In this document: positions 49,826 to 62,324 of the stretch, one piece after another
How positions within the stretch are numbered: the first letter of the stretch is position 1
How the letters are laid out: every line of letters starts with the position of its first letter
Notes under the pieces: generated by a model
Databases searched by the model: none
What the model was told of the DNA's origin: nothing
Seen by the model: the letters and a program-made list of their open reading frames with translations, nothing else
DNA from: Cristatella mucedo
Lineage: Eukaryota; Bryozoa; Phylactolaemata; Cristatellidae
Assembly: GCA_009760855.2 (NCBI GenBank)
Contig: WPIO01000057.1
Span: 1,519,501-1,583,500, forward strand
DNA: 64,000 nucleotides
Direction of reading: 5' to 3'
Translations under genes and position numbers: made by a program

Positions 49826-51085
49826 CGTATTACACTTAACTCGCATGGCCACATAATATGACAGATGCAATAAATTCGTTGCCGTTGCTGTGCAAACGTT
49901 CACAACTTTAAACGGTATTGTCTGGATATAGGCTACATGATTGGTATTAGCTGTAAAAGTTGTTTTTCTTCAGCATCCTATTAATTCATAGAAATGGATT
50001 ATTGTTTTTTTTAAATAAACTCGTGGAGATGATCACTTCTGCAGTCCAATAGCATTCTGTTGTATTCCATGCTTCTGTAACATGTGCTGAGATAGGAAAA
50101 ATATAATTAGCAACATAACGTGTTAAGATGTGTAAGAAACATTTTTTCAAAACCATTTCATGCCAAAATTCAGCTGCTTGTTATCTAAAAGGACCCCTAA
50201 GGTCTTCATTGTACTACTAAGTATTCTTAAATCATTTATCATCTAGGAGCACACATTAATTTGCATAGTTTGCTTAATGTACTATTTAAAAGAAACTTCA
50301 TTTATTTCATAACTGTATAACAGCTCTTGAAGTTAAGAAGGATTGAGTCATAATTAATACGTAATATTTTATCGTGACTTAAGAAAACATAATCTAATCC
50401 AGAGTTTGAGTGAGGCTATTTTTAGGAACAGCGGCTGATGTGGTTTGAGGAGATGCTAATATTTAATGACTAGACATAAAAAGAAAAAATCTAACAGCGT
50501 TTACTGCTAAACAAGCAATAACAGTATACTTTAAAACGGTTGCCCTATCTAAGTTTGCTAAATGCATGTACTAAATCAATCTAACTTTTCATAATTGTCA
50601 GGAAAATCATTGCAACGCATTCGGTAATACGTAGTTTTAGAATTTCATGGTATGCTCAGACTAATAAAGAGGTGTTGTATGTAGGCTCTACGGCTCTTTT
50701 TCAAGATGTCATTGCATTAACGAATTTTTGAGCATTCTCCAACCAGACCTGATCTGCCTGTTTACATGCTGAAAATAAAAGAAGTAACAAACCTTGAAAA
50801 TTACAGAATGTAGAGATCAAAGTAGTTGTTAGGATAGATTTTGTGCCTAGGTGTACCAGCACATAAGAAATTCTCACTTTACATCAACTAATTTGTTTAC
50901 CAAAACTATTCCTCGAAAACTTGCTTTCCTTAGGCGAACAAAAAGCCGAAAGTAAGTCTATTATCCTTGTTTGCCAAATTAAGTAGTAATTGCCATACGG
51001 CAGCACCCCATTGGAATCATGCAAGTCCATTCAAAGAAGCACATAGATAACTGCATTCAAGAATGTCGCTGTGACCTCGTCCCGA
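49826..51085. other. No gene recognised
   Basis: AT-rich intronic DNA without recognisable repeats. Confidence 0.5.
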
Positions 51086-51089
51086 TTCT

Positions 51090-52190
51090 CATATCTAAAT
51101 CAATGGAGACAACCAGCCATATGCACATTATTCCCCATGACCTGCTTTTAGGGGGTATTTATCTTCTGATACCATCCAAAACGTCATACATATTTTAGTA
51201 GGCTCCGATTATGTCCCAGCACCTTTCAAAAACTATAATTAGGCCAAAAATTAAAAAAGTAGCATTAGCCTGAAACAACTTGAGCACATCTGCCCAGCCT
51301 TCTTTCTACTGTCCCTATGACAGACACTGAAAGGACTAGTGGCTGACCAGCTGAACTTATATATTGAAACTTGTAACCTTTCAAGTATGGTATATTCTCA
51401 TTTGAAAGCTACACACTTCACAGAGTCGGCATTACTTCGGGTGTATAGCAACGTACTTAGGAATTCAAACTGACCTAGAGTATCTTTGATTGATTTGACT
51501 TATATTACGTCAGATTTTGAAACTATCGATCACCAAGTCTTCATTGAGAGCCTCTAGTCTTGTCTGGGCATCACAGGCAATGCATGGCAATGGTCCTATA
51601 TCAGTGGGATACTCCAGAGTATGGATGTGAATTAACGATGATCATCCGAGGAATCTTTTAAATACGGATATCTCAGGGCTTTATGCTTAGTTTCATTATT
51701 TTTTACTTTTACTATCTCCCTGATGCCGATTTTATGGCCAGGTTTAATATAGGTTTTCCCTTCTTTGAAGATGCCACTTAGTCGATCCTCCACTTTAATG
51801 CCTCCATGCCCTCCAGAAATTCCAATTCTCTCAGCTCTCTTGCTGCATTTGTTGATTACATCAACACATGAATAGCAGCAGAATTTCTTACTCTGAATGA
51901 CAATAAAATTAACTTACTGGTTACGAACGAAGCAAGTGTGATTTAGAAAATGGAAAGGCTAACGCAACAATTTTGGTCGCCCAGAATATATGCTGTTGAA
52001 TCTTTCTGAAATCTATGTGTCCTGTGTCAAACTGACATTTCATTGGATGACATTATTAGCTCCACAGCCAAGTGAGCCAACTTGCAGCTAGGCAAGAATT
52101 GTTAAAGTTTGCCTCATTTAGGCAGGCATACCATATCGAAATTGGTCCATGCATTTATGAAATTCAGTCTTAACTTCTGTTATTCTCTGG
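51090..52190 (+). mobile_element. LINE family A, strongly decayed reverse transcriptase
   Basis: Nucleotide-level match to the A segment from the VPAPFKKAVVGPLLKKA equivalent (about 51205) through the palm, the active-site region (about 51770) and the SARNLGV equivalent (about 52000). Stops in every frame. Confidence 0.7.
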
Positions 52191-52615
52191 CTTGGCTCCT
52201 GAATACCTAGCTTAACTGCTGTTCCAGTGTCAGCCTCCTTGTGTCCTTCTGACGTATAAGTACAATAATTTAGCTTTTTTATTCCTCCACTTAAAGACCA
52301 CTGGGGACAGAAGCATAAACTCTTAAAGTCTTAAAATGTGGAACTCGCATCGACAATTCTTACGGTAAGAAAAGACTCTCCTGATGCCGACTACGGCTCA
52401 TCCCATGAAGCGGTCCTGAGATGCTACTTCTATACTACTGGCTACGTCAAGTACTTCCCCGACTTCTCTTTTTGGGAGAGATTAAGTCTGTTGACTATCA
52501 GATGTATACCCAAAGCCGCTTAAGCTAAGCATGTCTATACGTAACCTTCTTACGTAACACCCACACAGTTATTGTGACTTTGTTATTTACAGGCGGAAAT
52601 GCATTACATTATCCT
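52191..52615 (+). mobile_element. LINE family B 3' end
   Basis: Starts in the HGLAPSYLAELL equivalent and ends in GCATTACATTA at about 52600. Sandwiched between two family A pieces. Confidence 0.75.
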
Positions 52616-53310
52616 TAATAGATCACTGCTCGGTGGTCTATAGGCTGTGCAATCGTGTACTTTCATCACGTGCCAAACCTGTAGGGAGGCTAGTTGGTCG
52701 TGGACGTCACAGTTTCCACACCTCTCCACTTTTCGCTGACCTGAACTGGCTCCGCATCAAGCAACACAACGACTTTAATTCCCAATCGAGCAAGGCATCG
52801 ACGTCAAGGTTTTCTCACTCACTTTTAAGTCCCTTCATTCTTATTCTCTATCCTATCTATACCATTTGCTTTACAACCAGCTATATATCGTATTACCCGC
52901 TTTTGTGGATATAAGTGTCTACCTATGCTTCCTGTTTAACTCAAATCCTTTGTAGATCGTACCTTTAGTTCGTATGCTACCAAAGCCTGCTACTCACTCC
53001 CGACATTCGTCATGACATTATCGGACTTCTCTGCATTTAAAAAAAAAACGAAACACATATTTATATATGAAAGCGCTTATGGGATCCCTGTTACTCATCC
53101 TGTACGTTCTTAGCTTGCTGACACTGTACGAGTTGCCAATACGTTTACTTCCATGCTGAATCTGTAAATAGCACCCCTAAACCTGCCATTCAATCGTTTA
53201 TTGAACATGCTAACAGTAACCATACGACCGTCCATTGCAACAAACATAAAGTACCTGGAAATAACTTTAGTTATGTGAGGGAAAAATATCAAATTCATTG
53301 TCACTATCAT
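52616..53310 (+). mobile_element. LINE family A 3' copy
   Basis: From the LLAGL equivalent to a decayed 3' stem-loop region at about 53240-53300. Confidence 0.7.
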
Positions 53311-53509
53311 AACTAATAGTATTTTTTACTTTCACATATTTTACTCGAGTATGCTATTTCGGACGTGGTTTTGTAAAAACTCAGCATAGTTGCAGATTTG
53401 GTACAATACAACGGTGCATCAATTACTTCAGTAAGCACTTTCTCATTCTCACTTTATCTCACTCTATCTATCTCTATACGTTTATGCATATATACATTTA
53501 TACATCTAT

Positions 53510-53726
<217 letters not shown>

Positions 53727-53959
53727 AGTCTCTATATGCTTTTCCAGCCATGATTGATCTATGCATGCCAGCTTCAACTGTTTTATTCTTGCTGCTTATT
53801 GAGCATGCTACGTTGACCTATTTTATCGTGATTGCTTTGCAGCAATTGTAAAGTGTAATGAAATAGATTGACTCCTATGAGGAAGCTTTATCGAACGTAT
53901 TATTATTATTATCTGCGAGTCGGCGTTTGTGCTCGTGTGCATGAGCGTGTCACTGAGAC

Positions 53960-53981
53960 AAAGATACAGAGATAGATAGAT

Positions 53982-54020
<39 letters not shown>

Positions 54021-54025
54021 TACAA

Positions 54026-54120
<95 letters not shown>

Positions 54121-54125
54121 TATAG

Positions 54126-54184
<59 letters not shown>

Positions 54185-54213
54185 TATAGAGATAGATAGA
54201 GAGAGAGAGAGAG
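53960..54213. repeat. Compound GA satellite with higher-order unit
   Basis: Four blocks begin with AAAGATA-like words at about 53960, 54017, 54117 and 54180. Each block is followed by GATAGATAGA and then (GA)n of varying length. Confidence 0.9.
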
Positions 54214-54576
54214 GACGAAAAAGAAAGACAGGGAGACGGACAAAGAAAAAGAGAGAAAGACCTACACAAGCAGAGGAACACAGAGAGCGAGAGAAAGTAA
54301 AATAACGCGAGAGAGCGAAAAGCGAAAGAGAGTTTAGGTAAATTAAATCACTAAGATTGAACAGGGGTTATTAGATATTTCCACAAAATGTATATATCTA
54401 AATGCGTTCTTATCGATTAACATATTAAAAGCTGAAAAATCTACAACTAGTCTCGGTAGTCACCAGAAAATGCATCGCATCAATCAAATTTACTCAGCCG
54501 ACAGCTAAATGGGCTCTCCGAAAAATCTGTAAGGCCTACGCTTTTCCCAATCAAATGTGGTGATTCTAGTTTCATA

Positions 54577-54647
54577 GTGAGCCGTAATGGCTCACTAGGT
54601 TAGGTTGTTGCTTTTCTCGACATAGGCCTGATGTCGTGGGTTCCAAT
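54577..54647 (+). mobile_element. SINE 1 head, truncated by the duplication junction
   Basis: Palindromic start AGTGAGCC/GGCTCACT, A-box-like TGGCTCACTAGG (54589-54600) and B-box-like GTGGGTTCCAAT, then an abrupt switch to the start of duplication unit 2. Confidence 0.75.
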
Positions 54648-54713
54648 GGTGCATCATTTTGTTAAGTAAGTGCTTTCTCAGTCTTACTATATCTCACTCT
54701 ATCTCTCACAATT

Positions 54714-54768
<55 letters not shown>

Positions 54769-55520
54769 GTATATATATATATACATATATATAGAGAAAG
54801 AGATAAGTATGTATATGCTTTTACAGCCATGATTGTTCTATGCATGCCAACCCCAACCATTTTATGCTTGTTGTTTATTGAGCAAACTACGTCGACCCAT
54901 TTTAACGTGATTGCTTTGCCGCAATTTTAAACTGGAATGAAATAGATTGCCTCATCTGAGGACGCTTGATTGAATGTAGTATTATTATCTGCGAGTCGGC
55001 GTTTGTGCTCGTGTGCTTGAGCGTGTCACTGACATAGAGATATATAGAGAGAGAGCCCGAGAGAGGGAGAGAGAGAGAGAGAGGACAAAAAGAGAGACAG
55101 GGAGACGGACAGGGAGAAAGAGGGAAAGACAGATACAAGTAGAGGAACAGAGAGCTCAAGAGCTCAAGAGAAAGTAAAATAAAGCGAAAAGCGAAAGAGA
55201 GTTTAGGTAGGTAAATTAAAGCACTATGATTGAACAGGGGTTATTTGATATTTACACAAAATGTATATATCTAAATGCGTTCCTATCGATATGTATATTA
55301 AAACCTGTAAAATCTACAACTGGTCTGTGTAGTCACCAGAAATTGCATCATATCGATCAAATCAACAGAGCCAACAGCTAAATGCGATCTCCGACAAATC
55401 TATAAGGCCTACGCTTTTCCCAATCGAATGTGGTGATTCTAGTCTCATAGTGAGCCGTAATGGCTCACTAAGTAAAGCGGTTGCTTTTCACGACCTCGCC
55501 TTGATGTCGTGGGTTCGAAT
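54648..55520 (+). repeat. Tandem segmental duplication, unit 2
   Basis: Collinear with unit 1 from GGTGCATCA to the SINE B box, with shorter CA/TA (54717-54794) and GA (about 55038-55083) tracts. The LINE A 3' end relic is at about 54850-54990. Confidence 0.9.
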
Positions 55521-55640
55521 ACTGTGGTGGGCGATCCTTTATTGCCACTAGAAGCTGTGGGGATAACCGTTAAGGCTCTTCTGTCACTGTGCAAAAAGAG
55601 GCTGTCAAATCAGCTAGCATTTTTGCTAAAACATACTAGC
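55449..55640 (+). mobile_element. SINE 1, tRNA-derived, full-type copy
   Basis: tRNA-like head with A box (TGGCTCACTAAG) and B box (GGGTTCGAATA). The body contains TGTGGTGGGCGAT and GCTGTCAAATCAGCTA, shared with the copy at 63716. RNA polymerase III internal promoter boxes are the known hallmark of such SINEs. Confidence 0.78.
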
Positions 55641-55644
55641 TTCA

Positions 55645-57245
55645 CTATTACCCTAACAGACTTGAAATCGATTTTCAGCTTCCGTGCAATCATTTATGTA
55701 TCACCTCATACTTTTGCTTACTGATAAATTATCTAACATTTACGTTATTATAATTTGGTCTCGGACAATCCCCATCTCAGCATTTGATGATCTCGAGACC
55801 ATACTAGCGAAAGTAAAATAATTTAGAGACCAAGATTGCCTGGTAAGACCCTTAATTCTGAAACTAATCGCCACGTTTGGTCATAACTAGCAATTACATC
55901 GCTTAATTTAGGTCCCAGCTATATACTATTATCTTTTTAGCAGCTTTTCTTTTAAAATTGTGAGGGATTCGACTTCTGATTCCAAGTCTGTTCGGATACC
56001 TGCATATCTGTAGTTGAGTCTATTTTACTACACAGCGGTTCTCGTTGAGAATGACCATTATATTTTATCTATTTGCCTTTGCATGTTCGCCTTACCTCAG
56101 TTTTCCTTGCTTGTTATTGACTGATATTGTACTGTAATAGCTTAAGTTGGAATATAACTAACAGTTGATTTTGAAGTACTTAGATTGATAGAGTCTCTTA
56201 CGTTTTCACACCATAAATGAGTGTATTTGGAGAGATTTTAGTCGGGTTACAGCTGCCATTCAAATAGTTCACAGAGCCGTTTCATAGAGCATGTTAAACT
56301 ACTTACATTGCTAACACGTGCTTCTCGATCTAATAGGTAAACGATTGGTAGGTTAATCTGGTCATAGAGTTATTCTAAACTCGGCTCTATTTCGTTTTCA
56401 ATGATAAGAATATTTCCTCTAAATTTAAAATGCAAGGAATATTTTTTGACGATGCGATTCAAATTTTTCATGTTGCCTATCTGTCTTTAGAACTTATGTG
56501 GGGTTTCTTTTTGTCAGTAGATGCGTAGAAATGTAAAAGTACATTTAGTTAAGATTTGTAAGCTTTTATTTTTCATCATTGCTTTATTTTAAACTGCATT
56601 TAGTTTACCATTGAGAGCATTTAAAAAAATCCTGTCTCAATAATGCAGTAAAGTATTAGACGTATGAATTTTTAATAATCCTCATAACACTCGGCAAGTC
56701 TTACAGGTTTTTGTATACTAATTCTGCTCGTAATAAAATACTGGTTCAAACTAGAATCAGCAGCCTGGGCGTGACGTCGTTGTAGCTCTATATAACTCTT
56801 TTACTTTCGGACTTTAGCTACAGGAACTGTGTGATACATTTTACTTGTAGGAAAAAATATCACGAAAATATAATTATAGCTTGTAAGATACTCCAATAAT
56901 TTGCTAACCAGAATTAAGTATACTACTGCATATTCAAAACAAACATACAACGGCTGATTATATTCAATATTGCTCGTAGGCTAGGTTAATCTTGTCTTAG
57001 CTTTAGAGTATGTAGTACCAGGCTGCTGAGGACTTCCCTGTAGCAATTCCAATATTCTCGGACTAAGTAACCAGTCCCTTTAAGGGCACTCTAAATTGCT
57101 GTCTTACGTTTACTGGTACGCAAAAATGTGGTTGATGAAATTAGGTTTAGTATTTACTGGCTGAATACGACTAGAGGTCTAGAAAGACCCTAGATCAATT
57201 TGATTCAATATCTAAGACCGATAATGTAGCATTGCATGCATTAAT
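55645..57245. other. Intronic DNA, nothing recognised
   Basis: AT-rich, no supported exon. One short ATT-free gap between SINE and the relict Ig-like stretch. Confidence 0.45.
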
Positions 57246-57249
57246 CTAC

Positions 57250-57472
57250 CGAGGTAAAAGTGAGTTAAGGGCATGTAGGCGAATCCGTAACTGAAAGTAC
57301 AAGCGGTTTTGAGGTCTACTTTGATAATTAGCAGTGTTTTTCCGTTCACCGCATACTTTGTCTCAGCAATTAAGCTAATGTTTGAAGTAGAATTATAAAT
57401 CGCATTGAGATAGTGGTTTTCAAATTGTATGGGGGAGGGGCATTCATAGGGCAAACAAAAGAAAAGTAGTTA
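57250..57472 (-). other. Possible relict Ig-like exon
   Basis: An open minus-strand frame reads from about 57468 to 57212. It contains YECPSP near its start, two N-glycosylation sites (NST, NIS), and a segment like the E, F and G strands of an Ig fold (LLIIKVDLKTACTFSYG). A weak phase-1 donor (GTAGAT) would end it at 57250. The only AG upstream of the first cysteine (in CACAG near 57468) is followed directly by an in-frame TAA, and the other two frames do not preserve the Ig-like reading. It lies between the signal-peptide exon and the first good Ig exon, so it may be a decayed Ig exon or chance. Confidence 0.25.
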
Positions 57473-57768
57473 CTGTGAATCTTAGGCTGTAGCAAGCTAG
57501 CTGGTATTTATTATCTACTTGTGACCGGTGTTCTTAATTAAAGATTTTTCCTTTTTTGAGGAGCATAGCAAAGAAAGGTTCACACAGTATACACGGAAGA
57601 TGCTAGCAGACTAAATAAAGGTAAGAAGAAACGTCAGTACCAGGTTTGAAATGTCCTAGTTTAGGGATAGTAAGTGTAACAGGCCGGTGAGTCGCTAAAT
57701 CAAAACCTCTGGATATTTAAGTTTTCTTAAGCAAACGATTCAGCAGCCAAGAAAATATATATACTTAC

Positions 57769-57826
57769 GAACACCAACTTGCACGATGGCGAAAGCAACA
57801 AGACCGAGTACAGGGTGAAGTTGCAT
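57769..57826 (-). CDS. Signal-peptide first exon of the Ig receptor gene
   Basis: The start at 57826 (reading MQLHPVLGLVAFAIVQVGV) gives 19 codons plus one base, then the donor GTAAGT at 57768-57763. The hydrophobic core VLGLVAFAIV with small residues after it fits a cleavable signal peptide that targets the product to the ER. The exon ends in phase 1, the phase in which the downstream Ig exons begin, which favours it as exon 1 of that gene. The frame stays open upstream of this ATG, but upstream residues are not hydrophobic, so I chose the ATG directly before the core. It lies about 13 kb upstream of the first clear Ig exon. The link to that exon is by phase, strand and topology only. Confidence 0.6.
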
Positions 57827-57829
57827 TTC

Positions 57830-58843
57830 GTACCGATGCAAGCCGTGCACGATAAACACCTTCCTGGAGCAACCTGCACTATCACTACCGGGTCCGTTGA
57901 TGCCCGGATGTGTGTCTTGCACACTGAGAGCCAGTGTTCTGCTATCTTATCAGCAACTGCAGATCAAACAGAGCGTTAAAAGATAACTTGGTTTGCTCAG
58001 TTCGGTGGTGTAAGCGAGCGTGTGTGAGTGGTAAAGATAAGCAAATCAAGCAAATACTGCACAGAGAGAAGTTCGGCTTTTCCGGGCTATTCTGTATTAA
58101 TACAGTAATTATACAACTAAATATCGTGATTTCAAAATCTTGATAGCTTCAATCCCTATTTAACCACAGCATAAACAAATGCTCACCTTTTTACGATCTA
58201 TAATGGACATGAAGTTTCTGGATAAGAGTATTTATCTGAGCACATGTTTGTTAGAAGGTTGCTTCACACACCATATTTCATTTATCGTCTTCTACATCTT
58301 AACATATATTAAAGAACTATGTGAATTTCGCAAAAGTGTAGCCAGCGCAAGAAAAGACAGAGTGGCTTGTTGTGTAGTACCTTATTTAAAATGCTTAGTA
58401 ATTATCAACGGAGAAAAAATGAAGGCAAAGATGTGACAATTTAAAATTAATTAACTTTATTTTTATTTAATGTGCTCTAGAATTAACGTCTCTGCTCGGA
58501 GGGAAGAAAATCTCCATCCGAATGTTAATTGAGCTAGTTAGTAAAGGTGTTCGCACCTCAGCTTACTTCTTGATAAATATGACTGCCTCGATTGTCCATG
58601 GAAACCTAGCCTCAATGTCGATACGGCGTGTGTGCTATGCACTAATTCTTAAGTTTTCCACCACTAATGGCAAGCATGAAGCTGTCCCAGTGACTTGACT
58701 TAAGCTATCTTATTGTTCCTTTAACTGTGCCAGTAGGAAAATTCACCAGACTGAAAGGCTTTTAATATCTAAAGCAGTTTCTACTGGCGATCGTCTACAT
58801 CTGTAACCCAATCCCGGACGACTTTATAACTCAGTAAAAATAT
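57830..58843. other. Upstream of the signal-peptide exon
   Basis: Expected 5' untranslated and promoter side of the receptor gene. No convincing TATA box or other element could be assigned by eye. An 85-codon plus-strand frame at 58179-58436 has no motif. Confidence 0.4.
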
Positions 58844-58844
58844 A

Positions 58845-59000
58845 ATAAGAATAATAAGAATGCACTTTATAAAGCACCCTCAGAGAACTTAATGTCTCTC
58901 TAGGCGCTTTACATTTGCTGCAAAGGGAAATGCAATTGAATGTTGAGTAAAATCATGCTTGATAAACAAAGAAAATGAATAACATGGTTAGGGTGACAAT
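58845..59000 (-). mobile_element. LINE family A 3'-end fragment
   Basis: (AAT)n-like tail and stem-loop at 58871-58910 (wobble pair in the RNA sense). Ends after GGTTAGGGTGACA. Confidence 0.8.
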
Positions 59001-59002
59001 TT

Positions 59003-59957
59003 AGATCCCAGTATTTATCAAGAACCGAAAATTCAGAGTGCGAATTTAAAAATTGAAAAACGCTGATGATTTGTTTGACCTGACAGCTTAGAATCGCTTG
59101 TAGAAAAATGCCTTGATGGCCTTTCCCTACTCGCTGATAATCCAAGATCCTATTGTGAGAGGGCAAATAGCGTTTATAGAATGCATACCCTTTTCTTTCT
59201 GGTGAGGATATAGTTTCTCCTTTCATGCGAAAAAGACGATGTCCCGAATGAATGTGTACACTATCAATGTTACAAAATTTTAACATTCAATGAAAAGAAT
59301 TGAACATGGTACTAAACGCTTTTATTAGGTTTCAGTATAATAAAGTCCTTTCATAATTTAAAATTACAAAATTTTTTGCGCGATTTCAGAGGAGTAACAA
59401 TTAGACAATAGTAAACGTAGTGGTGCTAAACTTGGAGCTATGCCGTCACAGGAAATTTCTATTTTTCTAATTACGTGACGTGACGTTGAAACAGAAATAG
59501 CTAAAATTAAGGTTTCAGCTTTACATAATAGAAATAAAAAAAGTCAATGTTTGGCTACAATAGTCATAATTGTCTATCATAGCACCATTTAAGACATTGA
59601 TATACCAAGATAATAAAAATCGAGATCAAACCAAGGCAGTTGAAACTTTGTTAGAACCATTTTTTGGGATAGCTTTAACCGTGCTAGACAAGGCAAAAGT
59701 ACCGTCAAGTTGGCCTAAACGTGGCACACCTAGTTTCTTCCTTATCGAGGAGAATATAGTCAGTCATAAAAGAACTTAAGTCACGGCATGAAACTTCGGT
59801 TACTCAAAGAAGTAAAATTTGAAAAAATCTAGGTGTAGTTTGATTGGTAATATTGTATTATTATTTCTCCTAATCACGTTAAATAGCCGTGTAAGAATGA
59901 TTTGTGAGCTCACTCTTGGGGCAGCACTAATACATTTTGCATGACTACCTTCTCATC

Positions 59958-59958
<1 letters not shown>
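59003..59958. other. No gene recognised
   Basis: A 125-codon minus-strand frame (58909-59286) overlaps the LINE tail and lacks motifs. Nothing else supported. Confidence 0.45.

Positions 59959-59960
<2 letters not shown>

Positions 59961-60011
<51 letters not shown>
59961..60011. repeat. (GA)n microsatellite
   Basis: About 51 bp of AG repeats. Confidence 0.98.
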
Positions 60012-60013
<2 letters not shown>

Positions 60014-60299
60014 GCTGGCCAAGTACTGGTCAGACACATTATGTTAATCCTAATTATATTTAACTGCAGCATTTGTAACCCATGAAGTGTAATAAAATGA
60101 TTTGTTGAGTGTTCTTTGTTAAGGTTCGAGGTTTTGTGAGTCCATTTTAATTTGCAGTACTTTGAGTACCGTTTTGCATTCGCAATCGTTACTCCTCGCG
60201 CTAGAGAGCGGCCTCGACGACTCCTAGCATGGTGCGGACCATCTCTGATTTCTGAGTGATGCCTTGGGGTATTCTTCTGCTATCTTCGCTGTGACTATT

Positions 60300-61200
60300 T
60301 ATGAGCTATCCTCGGATATGCTATGAAAAAAAGGACCTGCTTAGCATAACTTGCGATGTCGCCATTAGTCGATACCTACCGGCAGGCCTTCTTCGGCGGG
60401 TCAGTGAGAACCTTCCTGCATCTTGCATTTAGCCCTATGAACAGCTCGGCTATCGAACCTACCACCCGCAAGTTTAAAGCGCTGAATAATACTTGTTATG
60501 GTAGTAGCCTACCCGCCGCAGCCCAGCACGTTGTGAAACGTTAACCGGCGGCCGTTACTGAGGTCCAATTCAAATTCGAAGGCCCCACGTCCGCCGGACC
60601 GGATACGCGCCGACGTGAATACATCCACTTCATTGCGGTCGCCCAGTTGTTGGACAGCCTCTTAAATTCCGCCTGCTAAATGTCCGCTCGCTAAAAACCA
60701 AGGGGTTACTTATCCACGATCAGGTGGTCCAGGAGAAGCTAGATGCACTTCTGCTTACCGAAACCTGGATGGCGCCTTGTTCCAGTAGCTATATGTTTGA
60801 GACCCCTCACCCGGGTTCTAATTCTATCAGTCCATGCATTCTAACAAGGTTAGTGGCGGGGTTAAAACTGGTTTTCGCGAGTCTTTTGGCTATAAGATGT
60901 GCAGTTTCTCACATGGGCCATCGTTTGAATCGGTTGCTATCCGGTCTTCATCAAAGACAATGCCTCTCACTGTTGTGATATATCGGCCTCCTTCTGGCTG
61001 TCTTAACTTAACTTGTTTATAGAGGAGTTTTCAGAGCTCCTCTCTAAAATATTTGTGTATGACAGGACGTTACTGATTGTAGGAGACTTCAATATTCACG
61101 TTGACAATCCTTGCAACAGCCAGGTCCTCATTTCCTTACTGTCTGGAGAATTTTGGTGTGATCCCACTCGTTAGTCTTACCACACGTCAATCATATCTTT
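60300..61200 (+). mobile_element. LINE family B 5' region (5' leader and endonuclease)
   Basis: GC-richer leader at 60350-60660, then the apurinic-endonuclease-like domain: LDALLLTETWM (about 60740), SVAIRSSSKTMPLTVVIYRP (about 60930) and LLIVGDFNIHVDN (about 61075-61110). The GDFN motif is intact. Reading frames shift at about 60835 and 61020. Cut off near 61165-61200 in the segment that precedes the start of the 10.5-kb B copy. Assignment to B rather than A is by elimination, since the A endonuclease is seen at 35.1 kb. Confidence 0.75.
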
Positions 61201-61214
61201 GCCTCATTGCCGAT

Positions 61215-62095
61215 GCTGGTTAGCCAGCAATAATGAGTTACGAAAGACAAGATGAATCACTTGGAACCGCTAAATGCTGAGACAAATAGATGCGTTTCAG
61301 CATATTGTAACTGTGTTCAAGATAGAGGATGTCGTAAATGGAGAAGGAAGTGAATTGTCCCAGTTTTAGGAGCTTATAAATTCATAGCATGGTCTTCAAA
61401 GTTTTTAAGTTTCCTATTAGGTATGTGTGAACGATTTGATTCCAGAAAGAGTGTGCTAAAATGCTAAGCCTGGTGGGTGAGTAACTTTGGTATGTTGCTT
61501 GGGTCAAACAATGACAGAAATCCAAGTTTGAGTTACAGCACCTGCAGGTCGATACGTTGCTGTACTACGAGCTTGTGCATTTCAGCAAGAAACGATGTAC
61601 TGTGTCTAGGGCGACCATAACGACAGATCAATTTAGTTTCAGAGTTTTGCGGCAGTTGCACAACCATTAGACCAGCAAGCAGTTACTTGCAGGATTCAAT
61701 AAGGAATGTCGCAAATGCATGTATCAAGTTAAATGCCGTATATTTACCTAAACAAGACCAAATTTTAACTGCGGTTTGAAGCTAGAAATATGCACAATTG
61801 ACGATTCGGCTGACGTGGTTGTCTAATGCAAGGTCACTTCGGTGTGTAAAAAGAAGATTACTTGATGAGTTCAGGTGAGATTTATATGTGTGCATAGCCT
61901 ATTGCTAGTTTTGAACTTTCAAATTTCTCAATCAAAATTGATTTTCGCATTATTGTAGGCTGGTTCAGTCATCATTGAATTATGAACCATGCTACTAGCT
62001 ATTCAGTAACTTTTCCTTTGTAGCAAATTGAATGCACCTAGAAAGACGTCGAGAGTTTTCTGAGGGGGCTTAATCAAGTGTGATATTATTATTAT
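61215..62095. mobile_element. LINE family A copy with 5' inversion
   Basis: 61215-61985 is the C-terminal reverse-transcriptase and early 3' region on the minus strand. 61985-62095 is the terminal 3' end on the plus strand with ATT tail. This is the layout produced by twin priming in L1-type elements. Confidence 0.6.
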
Positions 62096-62324
62096 TATCT
62101 TTATAAGGATTGTTTGCTACCATATAGTGGCTTATGTTATTTGTGCAAGCAGCAAGGAAATTTATACAGTGTGATTTGCTGGAGGGATGAGACAGATCAA
62201 AGAGAAAGTACAACTCAGTATCATCTGCATGGAAGTAAAGCCTAGATAGTGCTCAGCAATCACGTCGGAAAGAGGTTGAGTATTATATGTTTTACCAAAA
62301 GTCTACTTAGATAAAATTGCAAGG

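Noticed and set aside
53823-54281. 152-codon minus-strand frame rich in Leu and Ser
   Set aside because: It is the translation of the GA satellite, not a gene.
54577-54660. Possible tRNA gene
   Set aside because: Box A and B words are present, but no cloverleaf with acceptor-stem pairing can be drawn, and related copies show it is the head of a SINE.
58179-58436. 85-codon plus-strand frame as a small gene
   Set aside because: No motif, no splice context and typical of chance frames at this composition.
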